NCBI RefSeq assembly: GCF_022808615.1
Contig: NZ_JAKZKS010000007.1
Coordinates: 1-64,000 of the forward strand
Source: Bacillus sp. FJAT-47783
GTDB lineage: Bacteria > Bacillota > Bacilli > Bacillales > Aeribacillaceae
DNA: 64,000 nucleotides
Direction of reading: 5' to 3'
Part shown: in pieces, positions 30,488-42,550 of the stretch
Layout: the number at the start of each line of letters is the position of its first letter
Numbering within the stretch: the stretch's first letter is position 1
Program-made: the position numbers and the translations under genes
The notes under the pieces: model-generated
Databases searched by the model: none
What the model was told of the DNA's origin: nothing
What the model saw: only the letters and a program-made list of their open reading frames with translations

Positions 30488-31600
30488 TTATGCGTATGCT
30501 TCCATAATATTTAGAATCGCAAAGTCATCTGCTAATGCTTCTTTAATTTCTTCTACCATTTCAGTTGTATGAACAAATGCTCCTCCTAGCGTTGTTAAAT
30601 CCATTGTTCGCTTCCCTGATTCGAGCACATGCTTCACAGCTTTTTCAATTGCACCAGCTTCTTCTTCAAGTCCGAAAGAATGTCTTAGCATCATAGCAGC
30701 AGATAAGATCATGGCAATTGGATTAGCTACTTGTTTTCCTGCAATATCTGGAGCAGATCCGTGTGCCGGTTCATACAGATGCAACCCACTTGTCGATAAG
30801 CTAGCAGAAGGTAACATTCCTAGTGACCCACTTAACATCGATGCTTCATCACTTAAAATGTCTCCAAACATATTTTCCGTAACGAGTACGTCAAATTGTT
30901 GTGGACGGTGAATAATTTGCATCGCAGCATTATCCACAAGCATATGTTCAAGTTCAACATCTGGGAATTTACGGGCAACATCATTTGCCACTTCTCTCCA
31001 AAGCTTGCTCGACTCTAACACGTTTGCTTTATCGACAGAAGTTACTTTCTTTCTTCGTTTTTGAGCTAATTGAAAAGCAGATTCGATAATACGTTCCATT
31101 TCTTTTCGTTTATAAAATAATGTATCAACAACCGTTTCTTCCCCATTTCGTTGTGTACGCTCACTTGGCTTACCAAAATATAAACCGCCGGTAAGCTCTC
31201 GAACGATGACAAAATCGACTCCCGCTAAATGCTCTCCTTTAAATGGAGACTTCGCTTGAAGGGATGAGTGAGCCTGAATCGGACGAAGGTTTGCGTATAA
31301 ATCGAGCTCCTTACGAATTTTTAGCAATCCTTTCTCTGGACGTAAGTGAGTTGGATTTTGATCCCATTTTGGCCCCCCTACGGCACCAAGTAAAACCGCG
31401 TCGGACTTTTGACAAAGCTCAATTGTTTCATCTGGTAATGGCGTGCCGAATTGGTCAATCGCCACACCTCCGATTTTTCCATAGTGGAATTCAAAATCAT
31501 GATGATAATATTTCCCAATGGCTTGTAACACTTCAATCGCACCTTGAACTACTTCCGGACCAATTCCATCACCAGGTAATACAGCAATTTTTTTCGTCAT
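30488..31600 (-). CDS. leuB: 3-isopropylmalate dehydrogenase
   Basis: NAD-dependent oxidative decarboxylase of leucine synthesis. The 370-residue protein has LPGDGIGPEV at the N-terminus, GAVGGPKWD, RELTGGLYFGKPSERT (substrate-binding loop), the catalytic Lys region TSVDKANVL, NMFGDILSDEASM (metal-binding Asps) and HGSAPDIAGKQVANP (cofactor loop). Confidence 0.98.
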   Translation of the reverse strand: MTKKIAVLPGDGIGPEVVQGAIEVLQAIGKYYHHDFEFHYGKIGGVAIDQFGTPLPDETIELCQKSDAVLLGAVGGPKWDQNPTHLRPEKGLLKIRKELDLYANLRPIQAHSSLQAKSPFKGEHLAGVDFVIVRELTGGLYFGKPSERTQRNGEETVVDTLFYKRKEMERIIESAFQLAQKRRKKVTSVDKANVLESSKLWREVANDVARKFPDVELEHMLVDNAAMQIIHRPQQFDVLVTENMFGDILSDEASMLSGSLGMLPSASLSTSGLHLYEPAHGSAPDIAGKQVANPIAMILSAAMMLRHSFGLEEEAGAIEKAVKHVLESGKRTMDLTTLGGAFVHTTEMVEEIKEALADDFAILNIMEAYA

Positions 31601-31622
31601 TTTTCCATCCCCCCAGATTGTC

Positions 31623-34206
<2,584 letters not shown>

Positions 34207-34218
34207 TTATTGTGTGAT

Positions 34219-34737
34219 TTATACTATGGAGAAATTTTTCTCCGCAGTTTGCTGTTTTTGCGTCCCTCTTGGGAATGCTGTTACACCTGTTCTGGCGATT
34301 TCCTTTATGCCATATGGCTTTAATAAATCAATTAAAGCATCAATTTTATTCGACTCACCAGTTACTTGAACAACTAGACTTTCGCGACTAACATCAATGA
34401 TCGATGCTCTAAATGGCTCAATGAGGCCGGACATCTCCATTCTTGTTGATGGATTCGCTCCGACTTTAATTAAAGCTAACTCTCTTGCCACAATGGATTG
34501 ATTGGTAATATCCATTACCTTCAACACTTCAATTTGCTTGTTAAGCTGTTTCGTAATTTGTTCAACTTCCTTTTCCTCTTTTACATTGACAACAAAAGTC
34601 ATCCTTGACACATTTTCAACTTCTGAATAACCGACAGAAATGCTTTCGATGTTGTAATTTCTTTTTGTAAATAAACCGGTGATTCGGTTTAAAACACCTG
34701 AACGGTTCATCACAGTTATCGTAATAATCCGCCTCAT
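34219..34737 (-). CDS. ilvH: Acetolactate synthase, regulatory subunit
   Basis: Feedback-regulatory partner of IlvB. A 172-residue protein with an N-terminal ACT domain (about 3-75, [20 protein letters not shown]) and a C-terminal half typical of IlvN/H. Overlaps ilvB by four bases (ATGA), giving translational coupling. Confidence 0.97.
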   Translation of the reverse strand: MRRIITITVMNRSGVLNRITGLFTKRNYNIESISVGYSEVENVSRMTFVVNVKEEKEVEQITKQLNKQIEVLKVMDITNQSIVARELALIKVGANPSTRMEMSGLIEPFRASIIDVSRESLVVQVTGESNKIDALIDLLKPYGIKEIARTGVTAFPRGTQKQQTAEKNFSIV

Positions 34738-36452
34738 TTTTTTACCCCCACCATTTCATGAATTCCTTTACCAGGTGCTACCATTGGATAGACGTTTTCC
34801 TCTGAAGCTACGATCACTTCAATAAGCTCAGGTTCTCTCGACTCAAACGACTGCTTTAACACGTTCTCCCAATCATCCGAATGATTAATTTGAACGCCTT
34901 TAATGCCAAAAGCTTCTGCCAATTTAATAAAATCTGGCTGTGTGTCAAAAACAGAGTGAGAGTAACGTTTATCGTAGAAAATCTCCTGCCATTGACGAAC
35001 CATTCCAAGTGAACGATTATTTAAAACAATTACTTTAATCGGTAAATTTAATTCTTTAATGACAGCTAGCTCTTGGAAGGTCATTTGGAAGCCTCCATCC
35101 CCTAATAAAGCGACAACCGTTGCTTTCTGGTCGGCTAATTGAGCGCCAATAGCAGATGGTAACCCAAAGCCCATCGTTCCTAATCCACCAGATGTCACCC
35201 ATCGATTTGGCGAATGGAATTTATAATATTGTGCTGCCCACATTTGATGCTGGCCAACATCTGTCGTAACAACCGCTGTTCCATTTGTATATTCGTAAAT
35301 TTTTTCTATTACTGCTTGAGGTTTAATAACTCCTTCACATTGTTCATACCAAAGCGGAAATTCTGATTGATAGCGGTTTAAATGCTTGAGCCATTCGCTA
35401 TTATCACTTCTCTTCCCATCTTGCTCGATAAGAAGCTTTAACACCAATTTTGCATCCCCAACTACAGGTATTTGTGTTTCAACATTTTTTCCGATTTCTG
35501 CAGGATCAATATCAACATGGGCAACCGTTGCCTTCGGGGCAAAATGAGCTAAATTTCCAGTAACACGATCATCAAACCGTGCACCGATACTAATTAATAA
35601 ATCACATTCGTATAAAGCCATGTTTGCTGTATATGTTCCGTGCATTCCGGCCATTCCGAGAAATAGAGGATGATCTGCTGGAACACTGCCTAAACCAAGT
35701 AATGTATTGGCAACTGGTATTTGTTGTTGATCGATATAGGATTTTAGTTCTGAAGACGCTTTTGCATGTAATACTCCAGCACCTGCTAAAATGACCGGTT
35801 TTTTAGCTCTGCTTACCGCTTCTACTAATCGACGTATTTGTAAATAATTTGGTTCTGTCGTTGGCTGATACCCCGGAAGCGAAATGGACTGGTCATATTC
35901 AAACATCCCTTCCGTAACGGAAACATCTTTAGGAATGTCAATTAGTACAGGTCCAGGTCTTCCTGTTGATGCTATGTGAAAAGCCTCTTTCATAATTCGA
36001 GGTAAGTCATTCACATCGCGAACTTGGTAATTGTGTTTTGTTACTGGCATTGTAATGCCGATCACATCCGCTTCTTGGAAAGCGTCTGAGCCAATCACTG
36101 TTGAAGCAACTTGGCCGGTAATAACAACAAGTGGTAGTGAATCAATCATGGCATCCGTAAGGCCTGTGATAAGATTAGTTGCACCAGGTCCTGAAGTGGC
36201 AATGACCACCCCAGGCTTTCCAGATATTCTCGCATATCCTTCTGCTGCATGAATCCCACCTTGTTCATGCCTCGTTAAAACATGAAACACTCCTGAATTA
36301 TACAGTTTGTCGTAAATTGGTAATACTGCTCCACCTGGATATCCAAAAATCACTTCTACCTTTTCACGTTTTAATGCCTCAATTAACATCTCTGCTCCCG
36401 ACATTTTTGTGCGTGCGGTTGCCGATTTATTCACTGGCACTTTGGCGTTCAT
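34734..36452 (-). CDS. ilvB: Acetolactate synthase, catalytic subunit
   Basis: Thiamine-diphosphate enzyme that condenses pyruvate units for branched-chain amino-acid synthesis. ATG at 36452, seven bases after AAGGAGG, gives [10 protein letters not shown]; 572 residues. Visible motifs: the catalytic Glu in [18 protein letters not shown] (about 61), [21 protein letters not shown]-region [11 protein letters not shown] and the ThDP motif [20 protein letters not shown]. It is the first gene of the ilv-leu operon and lies behind a T-box leader of about 500 bases. Confidence 0.98.
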   Translation of the reverse strand: MNAKVPVNKSATARTKMSGAEMLIEALKREKVEVIFGYPGGAVLPIYDKLYNSGVFHVLTRHEQGGIHAAEGYARISGKPGVVIATSGPGATNLITGLTDAMIDSLPLVVITGQVASTVIGSDAFQEADVIGITMPVTKHNYQVRDVNDLPRIMKEAFHIASTGRPGPVLIDIPKDVSVTEGMFEYDQSISLPGYQPTTEPNYLQIRRLVEAVSRAKKPVILAGAGVLHAKASSELKSYIDQQQIPVANTLLGLGSVPADHPLFLGMAGMHGTYTANMALYECDLLISIGARFDDRVTGNLAHFAPKATVAHVDIDPAEIGKNVETQIPVVGDAKLVLKLLIEQDGKRSDNSEWLKHLNRYQSEFPLWYEQCEGVIKPQAVIEKIYEYTNGTAVVTTDVGQHQMWAAQYYKFHSPNRWVTSGGLGTMGFGLPSAIGAQLADQKATVVALLGDGGFQMTFQELAVIKELNLPIKVIVLNNRSLGMVRQWQEIFYDKRYSHSVFDTQPDFIKLAEAFGIKGVQINHSDDWENVLKQSFESREPELIEVIVASEENVYPMVAPGKGIHEMVGVKK

Positions 36453-36507
36453 TTTTTTGCCTCCTTTATACAAATGCTAATTAATACCATTTTTAATGAA
36501 AGTAAAA

Positions 36508-36790
36508 TAAAAAACCTTCCCACCCCTAATGCAACCTACTTTCTGTAAGCGCAAGGGGCGAAAAGGACTTCTCTCCGCGGTACCACCCTTATTCATGGTC
36601 TATGACCACCTCATGAACAGATCAATCTCCATTCGTTTTAATAACGAGTGCATTACCAGTACACCCGGTCAATTCTACTTGATTATTCTTTCAAATTGAC
36701 ACTCTGAGGTGAGTTCATCATTGGGTGGTAACACCGGTTTCCAGCTCCTCCGGCTCTCTGTAGATACCTAAGTCCAATGACTACTTATCC
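36508..36790 (-). promoter_or_regulatory. T-box leader of the ilv-leu operon (tRNA-Leu)
   Basis: The T-box sequence AAGGGTGGTACCGCGG is at 36575-36590. Downstream, a long imperfect stem (CCTTTTCGCCCC with GGGGTGGGAAGG) and a T run at about 36508-36516 form the terminator. In stem I the stretch GATGAACTCACC places a CTC (Leu) specifier at 36711-36713. Uncharged tRNA-Leu would cause antitermination. Confidence 0.92.
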
Positions 36791-36977
36791 TCTTCAACGT
36801 TTTATACATTATTTTTTAAAATTCCTAATATTCAGTATAATGATTTTACTCTTTTTCATATAATCGAATTGTATGCTACATCCGATCGAAAATATTCCAC
36901 TCCATTCATATACAATCATTGATTTTTTGAAAAGTTGGATAAATATTCTATGTGTTGATGTAAGATTGTTTGAGCTT

Positions 36978-37006
36978 ATATTACGCCCATTTTTAAAAAC
37001 AGTCAA
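36978..37006 (-). promoter_or_regulatory. SigA promoter of ilv-leu
   Basis: TTGACT (37001-37006), 17-base spacer and TAATAT (36978-36983). Start of transcription would be near 36971, giving a leader of about 520 bases, close to that known for B. subtilis. Confidence 0.75.
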
Positions 37007-37052
37007 CACCATTTTATTAAATTATTTGATAATTTAGATTAATAAATAAACT

Positions 37053-37067
37053 TGTTACCGCTTACAT
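37053..37067 (-). promoter_or_regulatory. cre site (CcpA) upstream of ilv-leu promoter
   Basis: ATGTAAGCGGTAACA on the minus strand fits the WTGNAANCGNWNNCW cre consensus at every defined position. Its centre is about 89 bases upstream of the predicted start. CcpA activates the B. subtilis ilv-leu operon from a similar upstream cre. The sequence between the promoter and the tRNA terminator (37070-37260) shows nothing else firm. Confidence 0.7.
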
Positions 37068-37257
37068 CCTTATTACAATCAACTTTTTATAATCAAAAAA
37101 AATTTCCAAAAATTTTTCTATTGCAGAATCAGGAAATGGTCTTTAAAACGAAATCATAATTCTTTGAAAGCGAAATATTCATAAGAAGTGATCATAATGA
37201 ACACAGCAAATGCACAAATAATATCAAAGATATTTTCTTCAAAAAAAGTATTTAAAC

Positions 37258-37289
37258 ATAAAAAAACCCTTATCCATTAAGATAAGGGT
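37258..37289 (-). terminator. Terminator after tRNA-Arg
   Basis: ACCCTTATC/GATAAGGGT stem and a run of seven T on the minus strand, 19 bases after the tRNA. Confidence 0.9.
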
Positions 37290-37307
37290 AATTGTATGTA
37301 AATAGAA

Positions 37308-37384
<77 letters not shown>

Positions 37385-37429
37385 ATATTTTTTGTGCAAA
37401 TTTGCTGTAACATCTTAACGACAATTATT

Positions 37430-37458
37430 ATTATATTAGTATCATAAAGATATGTCAA
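37430..37458 (-). promoter_or_regulatory. Consensus SigA promoter of tRNA-Arg
   Basis: TTGACA (37453-37458), 17-base spacer and TATAAT (37430-37435), a perfect match in both hexamers, 46 bases before the tRNA. Confidence 0.85.
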
Positions 37459-37476
37459 CAACTTTTTTGTTTTTTT

Positions 37477-37500
37477 GAGGGAGAAAATCAATTCTCCCTC
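37477..37500. other. Hairpin without downstream T run after ysnB
   Basis: GAGGGAGAA pairs perfectly with TTCTCCCTC, starting nine bases after the ysnB stop. On the minus strand it is followed by A, not T, so it does not look like a standard terminator; it may protect the 3' end of the mRNA. Confidence 0.5.
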
Positions 37501-37509
37501 ATAGATGGT

Positions 37510-38022
37510 TTAAGCATATTGAAAAGCCGTGGACATATTTGTTAACAAATCTCCATTTTCGTCATAAAAATCGACGTTTGCTTGGCCTTTGGCTATATTT
37601 AGTATAACATATGTTTTTTCTTTTCGCATCCTCGGTAATGAAATACTGCCTGGATTGATAAATAGTATACCGTCAATCATTTCAGCCCCAGCGATATGAG
37701 AATGGCCAAAACAGACAACATTTGCATTTACTTCTTCCGCTTTATATTTTAGTTTCATTAACGTCGATTTGACAGAATATAAATGACCATGTGTAACGAA
37801 AAACTTGATATCATTCATCTGTTCAATATGATCGTTCATAAAAGATGTTTCAAAATCACAATTCCCTCTTACGACAATCATGCGATCTAACGCTAAGTCA
37901 TCCTTCATTAGTTCAGAATCTCCACAATGAATGATCGCATCAACTTCCGTTAAATGGCGTTCTTTTACACGATGTAACACATCTGTTTGACCGTGACTAT
38001 CACTAATGATAAGCACTTTCAT
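37510..38022 (-). CDS. ysnB: YsnB, calcineurin-like metallophosphoesterase
   Basis: A 170-residue YfcE/MJ0936-type phosphodiesterase. Metal-binding motifs are intact: SDSHGQ (about 7-12), HCGDSELM (Asp at about 36), RGNCD (Asn at about 53), THGH and the C-terminal GHSHIAG. The physiological substrate is unknown. It follows rdgB by three bases and is the last gene of the racE-gerM-rph-rdgB-ysnB group. Confidence 0.92.
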   Translation of the reverse strand: MKVLIISDSHGQTDVLHRVKERHLTEVDAIIHCGDSELMKDDLALDRMIVVRGNCDFETSFMNDHIEQMNDIKFFVTHGHLYSVKSTLMKLKYKAEEVNANVVCFGHSHIAGAEMIDGILFINPGSISLPRMRKEKTYVILNIAKGQANVDFYDENGDLLTNMSTAFQYA

Positions 38023-38025
38023 CGT

Positions 38026-38625
38026 TTATTCTCCCCACTGATTGATTATGTTTTCTAATTTCTTTAATGCATTTGCACGATGGCTAATCGTGTTTTTTTC
38101 AGTCTTATGTAATTGTGCCATTGATTTACTTTTTGAAGGCACATAAAAAATCGGATCATATCCAAATCCATTTTCTCCAATCGGCTCTTCCGTAATGAAT
38201 CCTTCACATGTACCTTCTACCGTAATCGTTTCTTTTTCCGGATGTGCTACAGCTAAAACACAATGGAACCGAGCTGTACGTTCATCATTTGGAACACCTT
38301 TTAATTTTTGAAGAACCTTTTCAATGTTTTGTTGATCATTTTTTTCAGCACCGGCATAACGTGCTGAGTAGACACCTGGCTCCCCATTTAATGCATCGAT
38401 CGCTAATCCGGAATCATCTGCAATAACTGGTTTTCCTATCATTTTGGAAATTGTCTCTGCCTTGAGCACGGCATTTTCGACAAATGTCGTTCCTGTTTCC
38501 TCCACATCTATATTCTGATCGAAATCGAGAAGTGAAAGAACTTGAAAACCTTTTGGCTCTAGCATCTCTTTAAATTCTCGAACTTTCCCCGCATTTTTTG
38601 TTGCAATCACAATTTGTTTCATCAT
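38026..38625 (-). CDS. rdgB: XTP/dITP pyrophosphatase (RdgB/Ham1 family)
   Basis: Hydrolyses non-canonical purine nucleotides so they do not enter DNA or RNA. The 199-residue protein opens with [18 protein letters not shown] and carries [16 protein letters not shown] (metal-binding Glu), [24 protein letters not shown] and the C-terminal [10 protein letters not shown]. Known as ysnA in B. subtilis. It starts directly after the rph stop. Confidence 0.96.
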   Translation of the reverse strand: MMKQIVIATKNAGKVREFKEMLEPKGFQVLSLLDFDQNIDVEETGTTFVENAVLKAETISKMIGKPVIADDSGLAIDALNGEPGVYSARYAGAEKNDQQNIEKVLQKLKGVPNDERTARFHCVLAVAHPEKETITVEGTCEGFITEEPIGENGFGYDPIFYVPSKSKSMAQLHKTEKNTISHRANALKKLENIINQWGE

Positions 38626-39375
38626 TTACTCCTTATTCTCTCCGATCTTTGCTGCTAGTGGTCCTAACACTTCTTTTTGCTTCTCGATAAGTTCTAAAAT
38701 CCCGTATTCTGCTAGTTCCAGCAACTGAAACAATTGATTTTTCGAAAAAGTGGATTCTTCACCAGTTCCTTGCAATTCTACAAACTCACCGCTAGCTGTC
38801 ATGACAACATTCATATCTACTGCGGCTTTTGAGTCTTCTACATAATCTAAATCCAAAATTTCTCCTAGCTCTGGGTCAATCCCAACGGACGTTGCTGCAA
38901 GGAAGTTTGAAATTGGCATTTTCTTTAAACTACCCTTTTCAACTAAACGACCGATTGCTAACGTCATTGCAATGAATGAGCCGGTGATAGCAGCTGTCCG
39001 CGTTCCTCCATCCGCTTGAATAACATCGCAATCAATCCAAATTGTTTTTTCTCCAAGCTTTTCTAAATCAACAACCGCTCTTAATGCACGACCAATGAGC
39101 CGTTGTATTTCCATCGTACGACCGGAAATTTTTCCTTTTGACGATTCACGAATCGTCCTTTGTTCGGTGGCACGAGGTAACATGGAATATTCAGCTGTAA
39201 TCCATCCTTTTCCTTCTCCACGCATAAAAGGAGGGACACGATCCTCAACACTTGCATTACAAATCACTTTTGTATCTCCTACTGAAATTAAAACAGAGCC
39301 CTCTGGATGTTTTATAAAATCTGTGACGATTTCAACACGTCTTAGCTCATCTCGATTTCTTCCATCATGTCGCAT
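38626..39375 (-). CDS. rph: Ribonuclease PH
   Basis: Phosphorolytic 3'-5' exonuclease that trims tRNA precursors. The 249-residue protein starts [15 protein letters not shown] and shows [40 protein letters not shown] (phosphate-binding region) and [18 protein letters not shown] (catalytic Asps). Full length. Confidence 0.97.
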   Translation of the reverse strand: MRHDGRNRDELRRVEIVTDFIKHPEGSVLISVGDTKVICNASVEDRVPPFMRGEGKGWITAEYSMLPRATEQRTIRESSKGKISGRTMEIQRLIGRALRAVVDLEKLGEKTIWIDCDVIQADGGTRTAAITGSFIAMTLAIGRLVEKGSLKKMPISNFLAATSVGIDPELGEILDLDYVEDSKAAVDMNVVMTASGEFVELQGTGEESTFSKNQLFQLLELAEYGILELIEKQKEVLGPLAAKIGENKE

Positions 39376-39468
39376 AAAATACCCTCCAAACTAACTTCAC
39401 TATGTATAAGAATTAAGGCAGTCATTACCGGTAAGCCGAATATGGGAGCTAAACAAGAAATAAGAGGA

Positions 39469-39493
39469 AGCTGTAGAAGCTATCCTCCTTTTG
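39469..39493 (-). terminator. Weak terminator after gerM
   Basis: GAGGATAGCT pairs with AGCTTCCTC with a single bulge; only a short T run follows (TTATTT). It separates gerM from rph partially. Confidence 0.45.
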
Positions 39494-39526
39494 CTCACTT
39501 TAATTAGTATATCAAAAATTTCACCA

Positions 39527-40627
39527 TTAAAAACTACCAGTGTTTACTTTCTCTGGTCTCGTTACGGGTTTTGTTAGTTGATTTCCTTCTTCATCCACTA
39601 AATCCTGTTTCCCATTTACTTGGATCACAACGCTATCAACACCTGGTTGTTCCGTAACTGTTAACACTAATGCATCTAAAATGTTTTTGGAGATCATCTT
39701 TTTCTTCTCGTCAAAACTACTGTAAATAGCCTCATTAAAATTTAATGTCACTTGACCATCTTCATACATTGGGCTTTCTAGCAATTTAACCCCTGGCTGA
39801 AACTCATTTAATAAGCCGCTTGATAATTCCGGACCATCAATTAAGGCTGCAACAGCAGCTTCAACAGAATCTTTATTTGTGTTAGGAACACGTTTCGTTA
39901 CAGGAACATAATACACTTGCCCTTCACGTTCCGTTAAATAATAAACGGTTAACGGGTGTGAATTGGTTATATCAACAACAGAAGTTGTCATTATGTTAAT
40001 CCCATCTTCACGGCTAACCCCATCGTCAATCGGTGTTCCATTTACCGGCATTTCCTTTAGTTCATGACCATTAATCCATAGTTTTACTTTATTGACATTA
40101 TCAAATTGCGTTAATGTATATGTGACGGCTTGTAATATTTTTTGTTCATCTTTCGGCTGATATTCAGTAAATTCTTTTGAAAAGTCCACAACAGCAGTAC
40201 CATCTTCTTTAATGTTTACACTTTGAACCGTTGTACCTCGAGGTATCACGGCTCTAAATCCGTTTGGCAAAATATTGGCTACTGGACCATCCTCCACTAA
40301 ATATTCAACAACTTGCTTGGCTACACTTTTTGTTGTTGGTAAATCAAGTGTTTGCGGAACAACCATACCATTTTTGTCAATTAAAAATAGAGTACGTTGT
40401 ACCGTTTCGGTTGCCTGTTCCTTTTGATCCTTTTCGTTATGTTTTCCCTCTTCTCCTTCGGCAGACTCTGCATTTTGATTGACATCCTCATTATTTTCCA
40501 TATACGAAATTTCCTGAGGCGGGTCAATTTCATCGTTTGTTTTTCCTCCAAACAATCCGCACCCAGATATAATCACAGCAGTTGATAATAAGGCTACACC
40601 CACTAGCCTTATTCTATTTTTAGGCAT
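39527..40627 (-). CDS. gerM: Germination/sporulation lipoprotein GerM
   Basis: A 366-residue secreted lipoprotein that in B. subtilis takes part in engulfment and germination, and helps localise SpoIIIA-SpoIIQ. The signal peptide ends in a lipobox (VIISGCGLF, Cys 23). An acidic linker (about 36-75) is followed by two GerM domains, about 85-200 and 225-350, each with a TVYYL/RTLFL-type start and a VxFSKEF / VTLNFNEAI core. ATG at 40627 has TAGGAGGG upstream. It lies between racE and rph, as in B. subtilis. Confidence 0.95.
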   Translation of the reverse strand: MPKNRIRLVGVALLSTAVIISGCGLFGGKTNDEIDPPQEISYMENNEDVNQNAESAEGEEGKHNEKDQKEQATETVQRTLFLIDKNGMVVPQTLDLPTTKSVAKQVVEYLVEDGPVANILPNGFRAVIPRGTTVQSVNIKEDGTAVVDFSKEFTEYQPKDEQKILQAVTYTLTQFDNVNKVKLWINGHELKEMPVNGTPIDDGVSREDGINIMTTSVVDITNSHPLTVYYLTEREGQVYYVPVTKRVPNTNKDSVEAAVAALIDGPELSSGLLNEFQPGVKLLESPMYEDGQVTLNFNEAIYSSFDEKKKMISKNILDALVLTVTEQPGVDSVVIQVNGKQDLVDEEGNQLTKPVTRPEKVNTGSF

Positions 40628-40732
40628 TCGAATCCCTCCTAAGGCAGTTTGTACTACTATGTATACGAGCCTGCATAAAAATTAGACCGTTTTTCTTTAT
40701 TTTCAGACTCGACGAAGGAACCCTTTCTTCCA

Positions 40733-40772
40733 AAAAGAAAGCAGCTTATTCATTTCGAACAAGCTGCTTTTT
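40733..40772 (-). terminator. Terminator after racE
   Basis: AAAGCAGCTT/AAGCTGCTTT stem followed by TCTTTTT on the minus strand; the 5' arm overlaps the end of racE. Confidence 0.85.
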
Positions 40773-41568
40773 GTAATGTGATGCTTTCAACATCTCTCAC
40801 ATTATAACCGAACCAATTGGATGCGATCTTTTGAAAAATCTCTATTGAACCTGTCGTTAAAAATCGATGACTTTCATTTATTTCTTCACTATTTAACATA
40901 TGGTTGAAAGATAAGATTGTACTAACTTCCCTTGCTGTTTCATCACCGGAAGAAATAATCGTCACATCTTTTCCTACATACTTTTGTATAATCGATTTTA
41001 ACAGCGGGTAATGCGTACAACCAAGAATGAGCGTATCCATTCGTTTTCCTTTAAAAGGCAATAAGGATTCTTTTACAATATAATGAGCTTGTTTCCCTCC
41101 ATAGTTCCCACTTTCCACTAAAGGAACAAAACGGGGACATGCTAAACTTTCAACAATTGTCTTACTATTAATCTTCTTCAATGCATGAACATATGCACCG
41201 CTAGAGATGGTTCCTTGTGTACCTATAACACCAATATGTCCATTCCTTGTCACATTTAATGCCGCTCTCGCACCTGGTTGTATAACACCGATAACAGGAA
41301 TATTCAATTCGTTCTGTATTTCTTTTAACACAATGGCCGTTGCTGTGTTACAGGCAATCACTAACATTTTGATTTGATAATGTGATAATAAATAACTGGC
41401 CATTTCCCACGTGAATTGCCGAACCTCTTCTTTCGGTCTTGGTCCATATGGACATCTAGCTGTATCTCCTAAATAAATGATTTCTTCTTTTGGCAACTGT
41501 CGCATAATTTCTCTCGCAACAGTTAATCCACCAACACCAGAATCAATTACTCCAATCGGTCTATTCAA
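40750..41568 (-). CDS. racE: Glutamate racemase
   Basis: Makes D-glutamate for peptidoglycan and, in some Bacillus, poly-gamma-glutamate. The 272-residue protein has [17 protein letters not shown] (first catalytic region), GDTARCPYG, the catalytic Cys in VIACNTATA (about 74) and the second in LGCTHYPLL (about 185). B. subtilis racE holds this position; murI is a synonym. A weak GAGGCG precedes the ATG. Confidence 0.95.
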   Translation of the reverse strand: MNRPIGVIDSGVGGLTVAREIMRQLPKEEIIYLGDTARCPYGPRPKEEVRQFTWEMASYLLSHYQIKMLVIACNTATAIVLKEIQNELNIPVIGVIQPGARAALNVTRNGHIGVIGTQGTISSGAYVHALKKINSKTIVESLACPRFVPLVESGNYGGKQAHYIVKESLLPFKGKRMDTLILGCTHYPLLKSIIQKYVGKDVTIISSGDETAREVSTILSFNHMLNSEEINESHRFLTTGSIEIFQKIASNWFGYNVRDVESITLQKAACSK

Positions 41569-41578
41569 AAATATCGCC

Positions 41579-41868
41579 TCATTTATTCATCATTTCTTGC
41601 TGTAATTTTATTAACAAATTTTGTGATTGGTTCATTTCACTATTTGTAAACTCGGTTAAGATTTCATGCAAATAAAGTGAAACTTCATTCAGTTTTGGTT
41701 TTTTCTTTCCATCTCCCCAACAATCTTCTTTGCTTTTTTCACAAAATCTTGAGGGGTCTTACTGCCGTCAAGAATGGGATAAAAACGTCCAATTGATATT
41801 ATTTCTGTTTTATTAAACACGTTACGATACATATTTTCCACGTTTTTATCATAAATTTCAAGTATTCT
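41579..41868 (-). pseudogene. Decayed ORF overlapping dispersed repeat copy B
   Basis: On the minus strand a 59-residue frame (41689-41868, containing DGSKTPQDFVKKAKKIVG) ends in a stop and continues, after a one-base shift in an A-rich run, as a 38-residue frame (41579-41695, LNEVSLYLHEILTEF...). Both read like real protein, so this looks like the end of a lost gene. There is no start codon with a ribosome-binding site. From memory B. subtilis has the MarR-family gene ysmB between racE and gerE, but I see no MarR signature here. Identity unknown. Confidence 0.4.
41671..41790. repeat. Degenerate dispersed repeat, copy B
   Basis: Shares GTGAAACTTCATTCAGT, CAATCTTCTTTGCTTTTTT, AATCTTGAGG and GGGATAAAA, in this order, with copy A at 21370-21520. 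Copy B is the shorter and better preserved version. Confidence 0.5.
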
Positions 41869-41962
41869 TCATCACGGTTCTTAAGAAACAGAACATGTTC
41901 GTTCTAACCTGTGATTGGTTGTCCAGTAAAACAGAATCAAATGATTTCGAAGGGATAAAAAT

Positions 41963-41983
41963 AACCGGCAATAGTTACCGGTT
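41963..41983. other. AACCGG...CCGGTT palindrome
   Basis: An imperfect 21-base inverted repeat between the decayed ORF and gerE, without a T run on the minus strand. The rest of the gap (41984-42206) shows no gene or clear signal. Confidence 0.35.
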
Positions 41984-42206
41984 ACACATGATCCATTTGT
42001 CTACAGAGAGGGTAATAGAAGAGTTAAAATGTCATAGCATTAAAGAGAAATTGGTTAATCAATCGTTTAAATGAGGCCGACTCAAATAGATTCACGTCAG
42101 AACCTCACCAAACAACATATAAGACATAACAATTAGTAAATGAACCTATATATTGAATGACACTTAGGATCAGACATTTATGAGCCAAACCTCATTTTTA
42201 TTTTGA

Positions 42207-42431
42207 TTAGAGCTCAAGTTCTCCCATTCGGAGAAGTTCTACAACTGCTTGTGAACGCCCCTTTACACCCAGTTTCTGCATCGCGTTCGATATATGATTC
42301 CGGACCGTTTTTTCGCTAATAAAAAGTTCACTAGCAATCTCTTTTGTTGTTTTGTCTTGTACAAGTAATTCAAACACTTCTCTCTCTCTTTTTGTTAATA
42401 GTGGCTTGGATTGAAACTCTTTCTCCTTCAA
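42207..42431 (-). CDS. gerE: GerE, late mother-cell transcription regulator
   Basis: A 74-residue LuxR-type DNA-binding protein that controls late sigma-K-dependent spore-coat genes. Essentially the whole protein is the helix-turn-helix domain: [20 protein letters not shown] then [19 protein letters not shown] (recognition helix, about 34-52). The start is TTG at 42431 with AGGAGG ten bases upstream. Length is the same as in B. subtilis. A sigma-K promoter match lies about 70 bases upstream. Confidence 0.98.
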   Translation of the reverse strand: MKEKEFQSKPLLTKREREVFELLVQDKTTKEIASELFISEKTVRNHISNAMQKLGVKGRSQAVVELLRMGELEL

Positions 42432-42497
42432 GTATTGTAACCCTCCTTGCTAGGTGAGAGCTGATCTTTCGAGGATGGGGTATATATTTCGTCAACA

Positions 42498-42526
42498 TAT
42501 AGTATGTGAAAAGACAGGATACTGTG
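42498..42526 (-). promoter_or_regulatory. SigK promoter of gerE
   Basis: CACA (42523-42526), a 16-base spacer and CATACTATA (42498-42506), matching the sigma-K consensus (mACm-N16-CATAnnnTA) at all defined positions. Confidence 0.7.
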
Positions 42527-42550
42527 ACATGAATGATATAATTTTTACCA

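Noticed and set aside
36809-37012. 67-residue minus-strand ORF upstream of ilvB
   Set aside because: It overlaps the ilv-leu promoter and T-box leader and has no ribosome-binding site.
37105-37119. CodY-like box upstream of ilv-leu
   Set aside because: AATTTCCAAAAATTT has three mismatches to the CodY motif in a very AT-rich stretch and lies about 135 bases upstream of the predicted start; not better than chance.
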